The notes under the pieces are model-generated. The model did not search any database. It was not told the DNA's origin and saw only the letters and a list, made by a program, of their open reading frames with translations. 15,480 nucleotides of DNA from positions 1-15,480 of the forward strand of contig JACDGH010000028.1 of NCBI GenBank assembly GCA_013815395.1, written 5' to 3'. The stretch is from Parachlamydiaceae bacterium (GTDB lineage: Bacteria > Chlamydiota > Chlamydiia > Chlamydiales > Parachlamydiaceae). The stretch's first letter is position 1; each line of letters begins with the position of its first letter. Of this stretch, positions 6,802 to 14,089 are shown piece by piece. Both the position numbers and the translations under genes were made by a program.

Positions 6802-8430
6802 TTACCAATCATTAAGCTGAATTCCTTCACCCGCTTCAATAGGCCTTTTAGCGGCTTTACCTTCAACTTCATCAATAAATTTAGGATGGACGCCTATAAT
6901 TTGTTTGCCAGGCCGTAAAATGGCCACATTTCTTCCTTCATGAAATAACTCCCCTGCATCAATATTGCATAGAGCTTGAAGTCCTCTGCGAGCATAATAA
7001 CGCAATTCTTCTTCTGAAGGGTCGATCTTTTTAACTTCGCAGCCTAGCATAGCGGCTGTTTGGCGAATAGCGAGGATCATTTCTTTTAGTTCGTTAGGCT
7101 CTAAAGCAAAGGCATGATCTGGACCTGGAAGAGCATTGTCCATAGTAAAATGCTTTTCAATTACTGTCGCTCCCAACGCAACAGCTGCAATGGGGGCGTG
7201 CAAGGGATGCCGACTGTGATCTGACAGGCCGGCAGGTAAATTAAATCGATTTTTAAGCCAATGAATGGACCTTAAATGCATTGCTTCAGGTGCTGCAGGA
7301 TAGCAAGCTGTACATTGTAGCAAGGTGATTTGTCCAGCTTGATGCTCCTTTAGATAATTAACGCTCCATGCAATTTCATCTTCTGTAGCTGCCCCTGTTG
7401 ATAAAATAATGGGCTTGCTCGATTTAGCAGCCATCTCTAAGAGACGAATGTGCCCAATTTCATACGAAGCGATTTTATGGATAGTTACATAAGGATCAAT
7501 GGCAGCAAAATCAGTGGTAGAAAATGCTGTGGCCATGAAATGAATGCCGGCAGCTTTACATTCTGCTGCTAGTTGAGGAATTAAGTCATAAGGCATCGAA
7601 AGATCAGCAAAAATAGCATTTATGTCCTCTTTAATACCAGCATCAGAAAGATAATCGCTTGTGCCGGCATTGTTAACATATACCGTTTCGGGACGAAATA
7701 CTTGAAATTTTATGGCATCTGCTCCGGCCTCTGCGGCCGCCTGAATGAGCATTTTTGACATAGCTATATCTTTCGAAGAGGAACCCACACGCCAGTTTGA
7801 ACCGGCTTCCGCAATCACAAAAACATCTTCTGACAGATTTTTAAGAGGAATTCTATATTTATCTAAAGATGTAATTAAGCGGAAAATCGGAAATTGCTTA
7901 CCAGTTTCTATGATTTCTTTAATACCTTCACTGATCTCATGGAAGCCCGCATTTAAAAATGCATTCTTTGAGGCGGCATTATCTTTTTTTATCTCGGCAT
8001 ATAAATCTTCATATCCCTGTTGGGCTACCCAAGATTGGATTTCTTCAAGGATAAGTCTTCCAAACCCTTTATGACGCAATTCCGGAGCCACATTAATAGA
8101 GATGTCGCAACAGCGTCGCATCGCACCCTCGGGGTGGATCACAGGACGAAATCTTAAAAATGCAGCACGTTGTCCTTCAATAATAGCAAATAAGGGGGGT
8201 AAATCGGGAAAGCAAAAATAATCGCTCAAAAATTCGGAAAAAAAAGTATGCCACTCTTTGGGAGTGCTGTGGTAGGACATTTTCAGAGTGTCCGCATCAT
8301 TTCTCCACTGCATAATCAAGCGCGCATGCGCTTCAATAGGGCGAACACATTCAAATGCTACTTTATCTTTGCCTAATGAGTCTGTTTCTTCTAAGTTGGT
8401 TTCTGATTCTTTAATCATATGAGTGCCCAT
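6802..8430 (-). CDS. Fused GNAT N-acetyltransferase / NeuB-SpsE-type nonulosonic acid synthase
   Basis: This 542-residue protein combines two enzymes. Residues 28-190 are a GNAT domain with MQWRN near the start and the acetyl-CoA motif VAPELRHKGFGRLI at 115-127, resembling the PseH/RimJ group. Residues 200-465 are a NeuB/SpsE TIM barrel: VIAEAGSN (205-212), AIKFQ (239-243), HKIASYEI, IILSTGA, GLSDHSRHP with H405, and GATVIEKHFT with H427; the two histidines correspond to the metal ligands of sialic acid synthase. A C-terminal SAF/antifreeze-like domain (about 482-542) follows. The synthase condenses phosphoenolpyruvate with an amino-sugar to make sialic, legionaminic or pseudaminic acid; the GNAT would acylate the precursor. 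Which sugar is not resolved. The start lies six bases after the SpsF-like gene's stop; ATG 8418 is an alternative. Confidence 0.88.
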   Translation of the reverse strand: MGTHMIKESETNLEETDSLGKDKVAFECVRPIEAHARLIMQWRNDADTLKMSYHSTPKEWHTFFSEFLSDYFCFPDLPPLFAIIEGQRAAFLRFRPVIHPEGAMRRCCDISINVAPELRHKGFGRLILEEIQSWVAQQGYEDLYAEIKKDNAASKNAFLNAGFHEISEGIKEIIETGKQFPIFRLITSLDKYRIPLKNLSEDVFVIAEAGSNWRVGSSSKDIAMSKMLIQAAAEAGADAIKFQVFRPETVYVNNAGTSDYLSDAGIKEDINAIFADLSMPYDLIPQLAAECKAAGIHFMATAFSTTDFAAIDPYVTIHKIASYEIGHIRLLEMAAKSSKPIILSTGAATEDEIAWSVNYLKEHQAGQITLLQCTACYPAAPEAMHLRSIHWLKNRFNLPAGLSDHSRHPLHAPIAAVALGATVIEKHFTMDNALPGPDHAFALEPNELKEMILAIRQTAAMLGCEVKKIDPSEEELRYYARRGLQALCNIDAGELFHEGRNVAILRPGKQIIGVHPKFIDEVEGKAAKRPIEAGEGIQLNDW

Positions 8431-8436
8431 TCAAAT

Positions 8437-9216
8437 TTAGGTTAAAGGCTTTTGTTGGACATGGGCATTTATATTTATCCATTCAGGATGTTCTTTAAAA
8501 GCTTCCAAAATATCATACATACTAAAGTTTGGCTTTTTAGGATAAAGATTTTCGAGAATTGCTGTGATCAATTGAAAATCTTCTATTGTGTCAACCGTCC
8601 AACGATAATGTGATTCATTTGGATGATGGGCTACATTCCCTAGAGCAAACAATTCAGGATGTTGATAAATATAGGGGGTGACATGTTCCCTTTGTTCCGG
8701 ACGAGTGGCGATTGTCGCAGCTTTTTCTAAAGCACTAAACGAGAAGACCTCTACGTCCATGCCTCGTGGATAGGAACGTTCTAAAGTATTCGATACATAT
8801 TGAAAGCGCGGATAGTTTTTTTTATAAAAATCAATTACCTTATCGACCACTTGTTGATCAATTAAAGGGCAATCCCCAGATACGCGAACAATGACTTCTG
8901 CCTCAAAATATTTGGCAGCCTGAAAATAGCGATCCAGAACATCATTTTCACTGCCTTGAAAAACTGGAATTTGCTTGGAATGACAAAAGTCTATAACTGT
9001 ATGATCGATTGGGTTTGTTGTAGTAGCAACGACAATCTCGTTAGCAAGCGTAACGCGTTGCAATCGCTCTATTTGATACAATAAAAGGGGCTTTCCAAGC
9101 ACTTCTTTAAGAAGTTTACCGGGTAGACGAGTGGATCCCATGCGAGCTTGCATAATAACAACTGTCCGCAATCTAGTAGGATACTTTTGATTGGGTAAGG
9201 TAAAGTTATGGGGCAT
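8437..9216 (-). CDS. SpsF-like cytidylyltransferase-family protein
   Basis: The 259-residue product belongs to the SpsF/acylneuraminate cytidylyltransferase group: the nucleotide-binding signature MQARMGSTRLPGK at residues 22-34, GKPLLLYQIERL at 41-52, then VIVRVSGDCPLID and WTVDT, all characteristic of SpsF (COG1861-like). CMP-sialic acid and CMP-Kdo synthetases share this fold and activate the sugar with CTP. Together with the downstream GNAT-NeuB fusion it resembles the spsE-spsF pairing of Bacillus spore-coat polysaccharide genes and nonulosonate clusters of other bacteria. Residues 1-16 are a poorly conserved extension, and a start closer to TVVIMQAR is possible, though no better start codon is evident. 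No clear Shine-Dalgarno precedes the ATG. It is the first gene of the leftward operon. Confidence 0.85.
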   Translation of the reverse strand: MPHNFTLPNQKYPTRLRTVVIMQARMGSTRLPGKLLKEVLGKPLLLYQIERLQRVTLANEIVVATTTNPIDHTVIDFCHSKQIPVFQGSENDVLDRYFQAAKYFEAEVIVRVSGDCPLIDQQVVDKVIDFYKKNYPRFQYVSNTLERSYPRGMDVEVFSFSALEKAATIATRPEQREHVTPYIYQHPELFALGNVAHHPNESHYRWTVDTIEDFQLITAILENLYPKKPNFSMYDILEAFKEHPEWININAHVQQKPLT

Positions 9217-9318
9217 CGCAACTCAAGGAGTAAATGGGCTAAGAAGATGGGGTACAATCTTACAATAATGGCAAATAAGTATAAGAGCAATTAAAAACAT
9301 CTATATTGTTACAACAAA

Positions 9319-10656
9319 TCATACTTGAGCCGGATCAGCATCTTGGGTTTTAAGTATTTTATCAAGTTCTTCTTCTATCGATGTAACCCTAATTAAAACG
9401 TCGTTTGATGTCATTTTGTTTCCATCTTTATCCTTAAAGAAAAGTGTATCCCAAGATAATTTTTCCATCATAGTTTGAATTAATTCGTAACCACTTTTAT
9501 TCATTTTTTCATTTCTTCTAGGATTACTTTTAAATTTAATCATCTCGATATCAAATTCTAAATCTTTTTTAAATTTTTCATACTCTAGATTCAATTTAGT
9601 TATGTGATGTGCTGGAAGCTGATCTTTATGATTTAAATAATGATTAAATTTTTCGGAATCTTTCCTATGTTTTTCTATTACCTCATTATAGAGAACAGCC
9701 ACATTATGCTCATCCTCTTGTTTTATCATCTCATAAAATAAAATCCCCAAATCCCAAACATCATCCATAATTGTCGAATCTTCGCCTCGAATCAATTGAT
9801 CAGGAGAAAAGCAGGTTCCTAATAAACCCTTTCTCACAAAACCTTCTTTTTTAGAAAGGCCAAAGTCAGCTATAACGGCATCAATAATTTTTCCATTAGC
9901 ATCCTTTTTTAAAAGAATATTTAGAGGTTTTATGTCAGCATGAACAATTCCTTCAGTATGTATGCGTGACATACCAAGTGCAATTTGCTTCATAATCAAT
10001 ACCTGTGCAAGTGTATTTTTTTCTAAGTTTTCCTTTTGGAAGCTTTCTAGATTTTCTAGATCACCTCCATTTAAACTTTGTAGGTTATGATCTAGATCCC
10101 CCCCATTACAGTATTCAAGGATGATCCCTAACGCCTTACTTTTATTTGGAATCACATTTCCATTATCATCACGATTCATTTCAAAACAATAATCAAATTT
10201 AACTACGCCAGGCCCTTGAACTTGTTTGAGAAAATCAACTTCTGCTTGTTGTGCTTCATATTTCCTATTAACTTCGGCTTGATCTTGGCCTTCAAATTCA
10301 CGCGGTACTCCAAATACAACCTGCCCTTCACTTGTTCCATCAACATTACCAGTTCTAGATGCGTCAATTCCTGTAAAAACAACCTTATCAGCACCTGATC
10401 CTAATATTTGACTTAATGAGCTAAGATAAATCTTACCTGCAGGGCTTACAAAAGCGTTTAATTCAAGGCCACTATGTGTCCATTTCCTCCTAACCAGATT
10501 TCCATCTTCGTTTATTTTTTGCTTCAAATCTCCTGATCTCAAGCCTTCTGTAGTGGATATTTGCGAGGCCTTAGACATAACTTCTTTCATAAAATTATTA
10601 ACATTTGTCGCCATTTGAGTTAATTCATCGCCGCTGATTTTTTCATTCTCAGCCAC
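9319..10656 (-). CDS. Eukaryote-like Ser/Thr protein kinase domain, third segment of the split gene
   Basis: The 445-codon ORF opens at a GTG (10656), but similarity to the neighbouring kinase continues upstream in the same frame to about 10767 (FKLTEEQIS, then DGQNGRYFCT), so GTG is probably not a natural start. Visible kinase elements are the glycine loop GSGADKVV (86-93), the catalytic loop HADIKPLNIL (239-248, D241 and N246), DFG (264-266) and DDVWDLG (298-304). The arginine of HRD is alanine. The VAIK lysine is missing, with VVFGVPR in its place. A 110-residue N-terminal module ending in GKIYLSS precedes the kinase and is shared with the other copy. A hydrophilic helical region follows. 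Substrates are unknown; secretion as a host-directed effector is speculation. Confidence 0.8.
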   Translation of the reverse strand: MAENEKISGDELTQMATNVNNFMKEVMSKASQISTTEGLRSGDLKQKINEDGNLVRRKWTHSGLELNAFVSPAGKIYLSSLSQILGSGADKVVFTGIDASRTGNVDGTSEGQVVFGVPREFEGQDQAEVNRKYEAQQAEVDFLKQVQGPGVVKFDYCFEMNRDDNGNVIPNKSKALGIILEYCNGGDLDHNLQSLNGGDLENLESFQKENLEKNTLAQVLIMKQIALGMSRIHTEGIVHADIKPLNILLKKDANGKIIDAVIADFGLSKKEGFVRKGLLGTCFSPDQLIRGEDSTIMDDVWDLGILFYEMIKQEDEHNVAVLYNEVIEKHRKDSEKFNHYLNHKDQLPAHHITKLNLEYEKFKKDLEFDIEMIKFKSNPRRNEKMNKSGYELIQTMMEKLSWDTLFFKDKDGNKMTSNDVLIRVTSIEEELDKILKTQDADPAQV

Positions 10657-10757
10657 TTTTTCATGGAATTTTAAAGTGGCAGTACAAAAATACCTACCAT
10701 TTTGACCATCTATGGGATCACTTAAAGAAATTTCGCTCTGCGAAATTTGTTCTTCAG

Positions 10758-12431
10758 TTAGTTTAAACTTTGTTTTTCTAGAATTTCTTTCAGAACCCCA
10801 TCCTCTGAACCTTCTTCACCGTTGGCTAATAAAATTGAACCTTTTAAGTCGACTTTAAAATCTTGAGTTATCAATCTTGGTCTTGTTGCAAGCACAGATT
10901 CAATATTTCTTTTTAAATCCGCAATAGTCGGTGTAGGCACGGATGTGGGAAGCTCAGGTGCTTCATCAGCTGCGTCTGGTGGAGGGCTCTCTAATCTAAC
11001 ACTTGAAGAATCATTTAAAGTTTTAAACTGAACGACGTTCTGATTGGGAACCGGATCAGGAACAGGGATATTAAATACATCACTGCTGTGATCATCTTGA
11101 TTGGTTGGTAAATTCAATTCGGCTGGAAGGATTTCATCTGCTTCATTATAAGATTTTGACTGCATAGCATCCTCTAAAACCCCGCTTGCAATCGAATTTG
11201 AATCCTCAGTAGGGGCTTTAAGAACTTTTTCAAGCTCAGCCTGTATCTCTTGAGTACGTTTAAAAACGTCTACTGCAGTCATCTGAGGATCAGAAAACAG
11301 CATATCCCAGCAGAGCCTTTCTTTCATAATTTGGATTAAATCGTAACCTATGGCCCCATTTTCCTGGGGCCTGATCATATTAAATTGCTTTTCTAATTCT
11401 GCATTGAAGTCGGTTTTTAAACTAACTATAGCAGCTTCCCTAATATTTCTTTGTTGATAAGGGTGACTTTCAGGCCAATCGGATGACTTAAAATATGTAA
11501 GTTTAAAGAATAAATCAAAATTACTAAATCTAGGAACTTTCTCGGGATCAAGTATCATTTTGTAAAACGTGATCCCTAATGCCCAGATATCATCTGAATA
11601 CTTCTTTCCTTTATGCATCCATTGACGAGGAGACATAAAATCTGGTGTACCTTCAAGCCCTTCAGATACTTCACCTTGTGTAGCGATTCCAAAATCACCA
11701 AGAACCGCATCTGAGATTACTCCATTCTCATCTTTGCTTAAAAAAATATTTTCCAGCTTAATGTCAGCATGAACGATTTTTTCACTATGTATGCGCTCAA
11801 GTCCTTCAGCGATATTTTTCATAATAAATACTTCAGACTGTATTCTTTGCTCCGCAGTTTTTTTTTTCAAATCCTCGATATTGCTCTCGAGATCCCCACC
11901 ATTATAGTATTTGAAGACGGGTCCCACTGCCTCTCCCTTAATAACTTCTCCCTTAGCATTAGTGCCTATCTCACAACAAGTATGAAGCACACATACGCCT
12001 GTCCCCTGAACTTTATTCTGTAATTCAACTTCTTTATTTTCTTTCCAATATCGGTCTTTTTTTTTGTGTGGCACGCCAAATGCTGTTTTTTGTCCTGTAG
12101 TTACATCGTAACCCTCCCATGTTGATTTGAAGCTACCTTTTCCAATTATGCGGTTCACAGAACTAAGATAAATCCGTCCGCTAGCGCTTACCAACACATC
12201 CAACCTAGAACCAAACTTCCATTCTGTCCGCTCTCTAAGCGAAAATTTTTTTTCATGCTCTTCTTCTGGTTTGAAATTTCGCGAGGCCTGAGCAATGGCT
12301 TTTCTCTTAAACTTATGAATATTTCTCACCATTTTTACCATTTCTTTGCCCCTAATTTTTCCTTTGTCATCAAGTTCTAAAACTAAAGTACAAAAATATT
12401 GCCCTTTTGCATTTTTATTAATTTCACCCAA
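10758..12431 (-). CDS. Eukaryote-like Ser/Thr protein kinase domain with proline-rich tail, second segment of the split gene
   Basis: The 557-codon ORF starts at a TTG (12431) without Shine-Dalgarno; coding-type similarity continues upstream in frame to about 12596. The kinase domain has GKGSFKST (97-104), catalytic HADIKLENIF (221-230, D223 and N228), GDFGIA (245-250), GTPDFMSPRQW in the activation segment, and DDIWALG (280-286). As in the neighbouring domain, the beta-3 lysine is absent (TAFGVP) and HRD is HAD. After about residue 380 comes an acidic, proline-rich linker (PVPDPVPNQN; ESPPPDAADEAPELPTSVP), typical of a flexible tether between domains. It ends DGVLKEILEKQSLN, the last residues probably out of the ancestral frame. 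The layout suggests a linker joining two kinase domains in one chain. Confidence 0.8.
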   Translation of the reverse strand: MGEINKNAKGQYFCTLVLELDDKGKIRGKEMVKMVRNIHKFKRKAIAQASRNFKPEEEHEKKFSLRERTEWKFGSRLDVLVSASGRIYLSSVNRIIGKGSFKSTWEGYDVTTGQKTAFGVPHKKKDRYWKENKEVELQNKVQGTGVCVLHTCCEIGTNAKGEVIKGEAVGPVFKYYNGGDLESNIEDLKKKTAEQRIQSEVFIMKNIAEGLERIHSEKIVHADIKLENIFLSKDENGVISDAVLGDFGIATQGEVSEGLEGTPDFMSPRQWMHKGKKYSDDIWALGITFYKMILDPEKVPRFSNFDLFFKLTYFKSSDWPESHPYQQRNIREAAIVSLKTDFNAELEKQFNMIRPQENGAIGYDLIQIMKERLCWDMLFSDPQMTAVDVFKRTQEIQAELEKVLKAPTEDSNSIASGVLEDAMQSKSYNEADEILPAELNLPTNQDDHSSDVFNIPVPDPVPNQNVVQFKTLNDSSSVRLESPPPDAADEAPELPTSVPTPTIADLKRNIESVLATRPRLITQDFKVDLKGSILLANGEEGSEDGVLKEILEKQSLN

Positions 12432-12528
12432 ATGTTTAATATTTTTAGTTAAATCTTTAGCTTCTTTTTTAGTTAATTTAAATGCTTTAGCAACATCATC
12501 GAGCTTGACGATACCTTGATCATCACAT

Positions 12529-13077
12529 TCAACACTTTGTATTATAGTAGAAAGCTCTGAATGTATTCCTTCCGCAAGTTTTACAACAGACTCCTGAAAC
12601 TGTAGAGAGTTCTGACTTTATTCCTTCTGCCAGGTTAACTACAGATTCCTGTAAGAAATCATCAAAAGTTCTTACCTTTGGTGCAATTTTGAATTGATCT
12701 TCAACAATTTCTTTGGTAGACGTTGCCTCTGCATTTGCCTTTTTTGCTGCATCCTTAATTTGTTTTTTAGTCAAACCAGTACGGTCAACTATACTGCAGA
12801 TGTTCAATAAAATAGCACTATCCACTCCATTTTCTAATACATTTATACGAACCCAACTTCTTGATTGCCATCGGGTTAGTGACCCCTTCATTTCATCCTT
12901 CTCTAATCTTTTTGCGCGAATAGAGTGAATGCCTACGATTTGTTTTTCCGAATTTTGCAAAGTAAATCTTGTCTGCTTTGAACGAAAAATCCCTATCTTT
13001 TCTATTTTTATTTCTCCAGAAAGTTTATGCGCAGTATTACGAAATGGGTTACTTTGCTTGTCAGGAATATTTGTCAT
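12529..13077 (-). CDS. N-terminal segment of the split kinase gene, unknown domain
   Basis: This 182-codon ORF is the only one of the three with a good translation start: GGGAG (13088-13084) six bases before the ATG. I do not recognise residues 1-80, a basic, beta-rich-looking region. WVRINVLENG (75-84) followed by SIVDRTGLTKKQIKDAAKKA weakly resembles the YFCT...L-x-L and helical stretch in the N-terminal modules of the two kinase segments, which may make it a third, diverged copy of that module. Residues 142-160 are the first copy of a 19-residue repeat. After V160 the frame is lost, and the Cys-rich end SGVCCKTCGRNTFRAFYYNT is the second repeat copy read in the wrong frame, so it should not be taken as a metal-binding motif. 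Confidence 0.65.
   Translation of the reverse strand: MTNIPDKQSNPFRNTAHKLSGEIKIEKIGIFRSKQTRFTLQNSEKQIVGIHSIRAKRLEKDEMKGSLTRWQSRSWVRINVLENGVDSAILLNICSIVDRTGLTKKQIKDAAKKANAEATSTKEIVEDQFKIAPKVRTFDDFLQESVVNLAEGIKSELSTVSGVCCKTCGRNTFRAFYYNTKC
12542..12651 (-). repeat. Two-copy 55-nt tandem repeat encoding a 19-residue unit, out of phase
   Basis: Copy 1 runs 12651-12597 and copy 2 about 12596-12542 on the minus strand. Both encode QESVV-x-LAEGI-x-SELST, and most differences fall at third codon positions, so the copies diverged while the protein was conserved. The present 55-nt period is not a multiple of three, putting them in different frames; 57 nt would restore a 19-residue repeat. Confidence 0.75.
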
Positions 13078-13102
13078 ATATGACTCCCTACTAAGTGAAT
13101 GC

Positions 13103-13132
13103 TTATAATTATATTATACAATATAATTATAA
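13103..13132. promoter_or_regulatory. AT-only hairpin upstream of the kinase gene
   Basis: TTATAATTATATT (13103-13115) and its exact complement (13120-13132) form a 13-bp stem around ATAC. The minus strand of this region contains a consensus TATAAT (13117-13112), so it may overlap the promoter of the split kinase gene. A specific -35 cannot be chosen. Confidence 0.4.
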
Positions 13133-13187
13133 TTTTTTAATTAAATAATTATAAATTTTTAATTAAATAATTATAATTTTTAATTAA
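13123..13187. repeat. AT-only tandem repeat, three units of 22, 22 and 21 bp
   Basis: Three consecutive near-identical units begin ATAATTATAA and end TTAATTAA (13123-13144, 13145-13166, 13167-13187). They contain no G or C and lie about 45-110 bases upstream of the kinase gene start. This is intrinsically flexible, easily melted DNA and prone to copy-number change. Confidence 0.7.
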
Positions 13188-13271
13188 TTTATTTTACTTT
13201 ATGTTTTTAAACTTATTTAAAAATATCTGATGTTAAGCACACTGAGCTGGCGATAGTGGCCACTAAGAAAG

Positions 13272-13423
13272 TACCTTAAAGGACATAAAGGACGAAAAGG
13301 ACATAAGTGACTTAAGAGACTTAAGGGACTAAGGTGGAAGGTAAATGGTTGTTTTGTCCTTTTCGTCCTTTATGTCCTTTCGTCCCTTAAGTCCTTTTGT
13401 CTCTTTTCTTCCTAAAGCAGCCC
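13272..13423. repeat. Inverted arrays of 9-bp GGAC-containing units
   Basis: A left array of about six 9-bp units (AAGGACATA, AAGGACGAA, AAGGACATA, AGTGACTTA, AGAGACTTA, AGGGACTAA) faces a right array that is its pyrimidine-rich complement (TTTTCGTCC, TTTATGTCC, TTTCGTCCC and so on). Within them 13278-13303 and 13355-13380 are perfectly complementary over 26 bases with a 51-base spacer, so a large cruciform or hairpin is possible. No ORF is present. The rest of the 13078-13520 gap holds the AT-rich repeats above and about 95 bases near hctB in which I see nothing. Confidence 0.75.
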
Positions 13424-13520
13424 ATTAAAGCCTGCCTTTGTAATTTATCTCTGTTAAAATCAATATTATTTAGATGTTTATAAATTTTCGATTATTATTT
13501 AAAATAAGCTTTACGAATTA

Positions 13521-13916
13521 TCATCTTTTCATCATGCTGCGCTTCCACCCTTCAGCTGTCTGGACTCTAGGCGTACACATTGCACAAGCCTTAGGTCTTG
13601 CTTCAACACTTCTACTAACCACTTTAGGTACAGTCATTTCTAGAGCAACCTTCGGTTTAGCTACTTTTGCAATAACTTTAGGTTTTACAGCCTTCCTAAC
13701 AACCTTAGGTTTTACTACTTTTTTAACAGGCTTCGCTGCAGCTTTTTTAACAGCCATAGGCTTTTCAGCCTTCTTTACAATTTTGGGCATTACTGATTTT
13801 TTAACTGGCTTCGCTGCTGCAGCCTTCTTATCACCCGTAGGTTTTACACCCTTTTTAACAATCATTGGTTTGACAACTTTCTGAGTTACTTTTTTAGTAG
13901 TTTTCTTGATTATCAT
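13521..13916 (-). CDS. hctB: Histone H1-like nucleoid protein, Hc2/HctB type
   Basis: The 131-residue product is a low-complexity, very basic protein: residues 1-90 are built from degenerate units such as KPVKK, KPKVV, KKAAAKPVKK and KPMAVKK, followed by a distinct tail with C-A-M-C and RVQTAEGWKRSMMKR. This lysine/alanine/proline composition with a conserved Cys-containing tail is characteristic of chlamydial Hc2, which binds DNA (and RNA) and helps condense the nucleoid as reticulate bodies turn into elementary bodies. It is shorter than many Hc2 proteins, whose repeat number varies. The start is clear: a perfect AGGAGGAGG Shine-Dalgarno lies close upstream of ATG 13916, the strongest ribosome site in the window, fitting high expression. 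It diverges from dinB. Confidence 0.85.
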   Translation of the reverse strand: MIIKKTTKKVTQKVVKPMIVKKGVKPTGDKKAAAAKPVKKSVMPKIVKKAEKPMAVKKAAAKPVKKVVKPKVVRKAVKPKVIAKVAKPKVALEMTVPKVVSRSVEARPKACAMCTPRVQTAEGWKRSMMKR

Positions 13917-13956
13917 CGGATACCTCCTCCTGGGAGTTTATTGTAAGCGGTCCAAA

Positions 13957-13985
13957 ATTAAACCGCTTGCAGTGTGATCATTCAA
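13957..13985 (-). promoter_or_regulatory. Candidate promoter of hctB
   Basis: Minus-strand TTGAAT (13985-13980) and TTTAAT (13962-13957) are separated by exactly 17 bases, giving a sigma66/sigma70-type promoter about 40 bases upstream of the start codon. A 7-bp inverted repeat, AAGCGGT/ACCGCTT (13945-13951 and 13962-13968), overlaps the -10 and the expected transcription start and could be an operator or a leader hairpin. I see no good match to a chlamydial sigma28 promoter. Confidence 0.5.
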
Positions 13986-14037
13986 AAAACGTGCCAATCA
14001 TTTTCTCCAGGTGTATTGATTAAAAATTCATTAAAAG

Positions 14038-14066
14038 TTGTACATAATATGTACAGAAAGTATTAA
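14038..14066 (+). promoter_or_regulatory. dinB promoter with a 17-nt dyad over the -35 region
   Basis: TTGTAC (14038-14043), a 17-base spacer and TATTAA (14061-14066) form a candidate promoter. The dyad TGTACATAATATGTACA (14039-14055) has perfect 7-bp arms and overlaps the -35, a position suited to repressor binding. It does not match the E. coli (CTGT-N8-ACAG) or Gram-positive (GAAC-N4-GTTC) LexA boxes. Confidence 0.45.
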
Positions 14067-14089
14067 AATTGTATAAAATCGAGTTGTGG

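Larger units (their letters stand above)
9319..13077 (-). pseudogene. Tandem double Ser/Thr-kinase gene split by two frameshifts (reconstructed unit)
   Basis: Three adjacent ORFs appear to be one coding unit of about 1,250 codons. At the first junction (12594-12600) the 182-codon ORF ends LQESVVNLAEGIKSELSTV, and a second copy of the same 19-residue repeat continues immediately in the next frame (QESVVKLAEGIHSELSTI) into the first kinase. At the second junction (10758-10775) the first kinase ORF ends DGVLKEILEKQS, and the frame continues in another register as FKLTEEQIS, matching GIVKLDDVAKAFKLTKKEA ahead of the first kinase. Only the first ORF has a Shine-Dalgarno (GGGAG, six bases before ATG 13077); frames two and three contain no ATG, GTG or TTG between their preceding stop codons and the TTG at 12431 and the GTG at 10656. 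Sequencing error, programmed frameshifting or real decay cannot be distinguished here. Confidence 0.65.

Noticed and set aside
7745..8074. A 109-codon + strand ORF inside the GNAT-NeuB gene
   Set aside because: It is the antisense shadow of a well-supported gene, with no ribosome site and no recognisable domain.
12529..12597. Cys-rich tail (V-C-C-K-T-C-G-R) that could suggest a zinc-binding motif
   Set aside because: It arises from reading the second 19-residue repeat copy out of frame after the indel near 12598.
13272..13423. CRISPR-like repeat array
   Set aside because: Units are only 9 bp, directly abutting with no unique spacers, and are arranged as inverted arrays; no cas genes are nearby.
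13474..13884. A 136-codon + strand ORF rich in Phe, Leu and Thr, looking like a repetitive membrane protein
   Set aside because: It is the antisense of the lysine/alanine-rich hctB; AAA/AAG and GCT codons read backwards give Phe/Leu/Ser-like repeats. hctB has a perfect Shine-Dalgarno, while this ORF has none.
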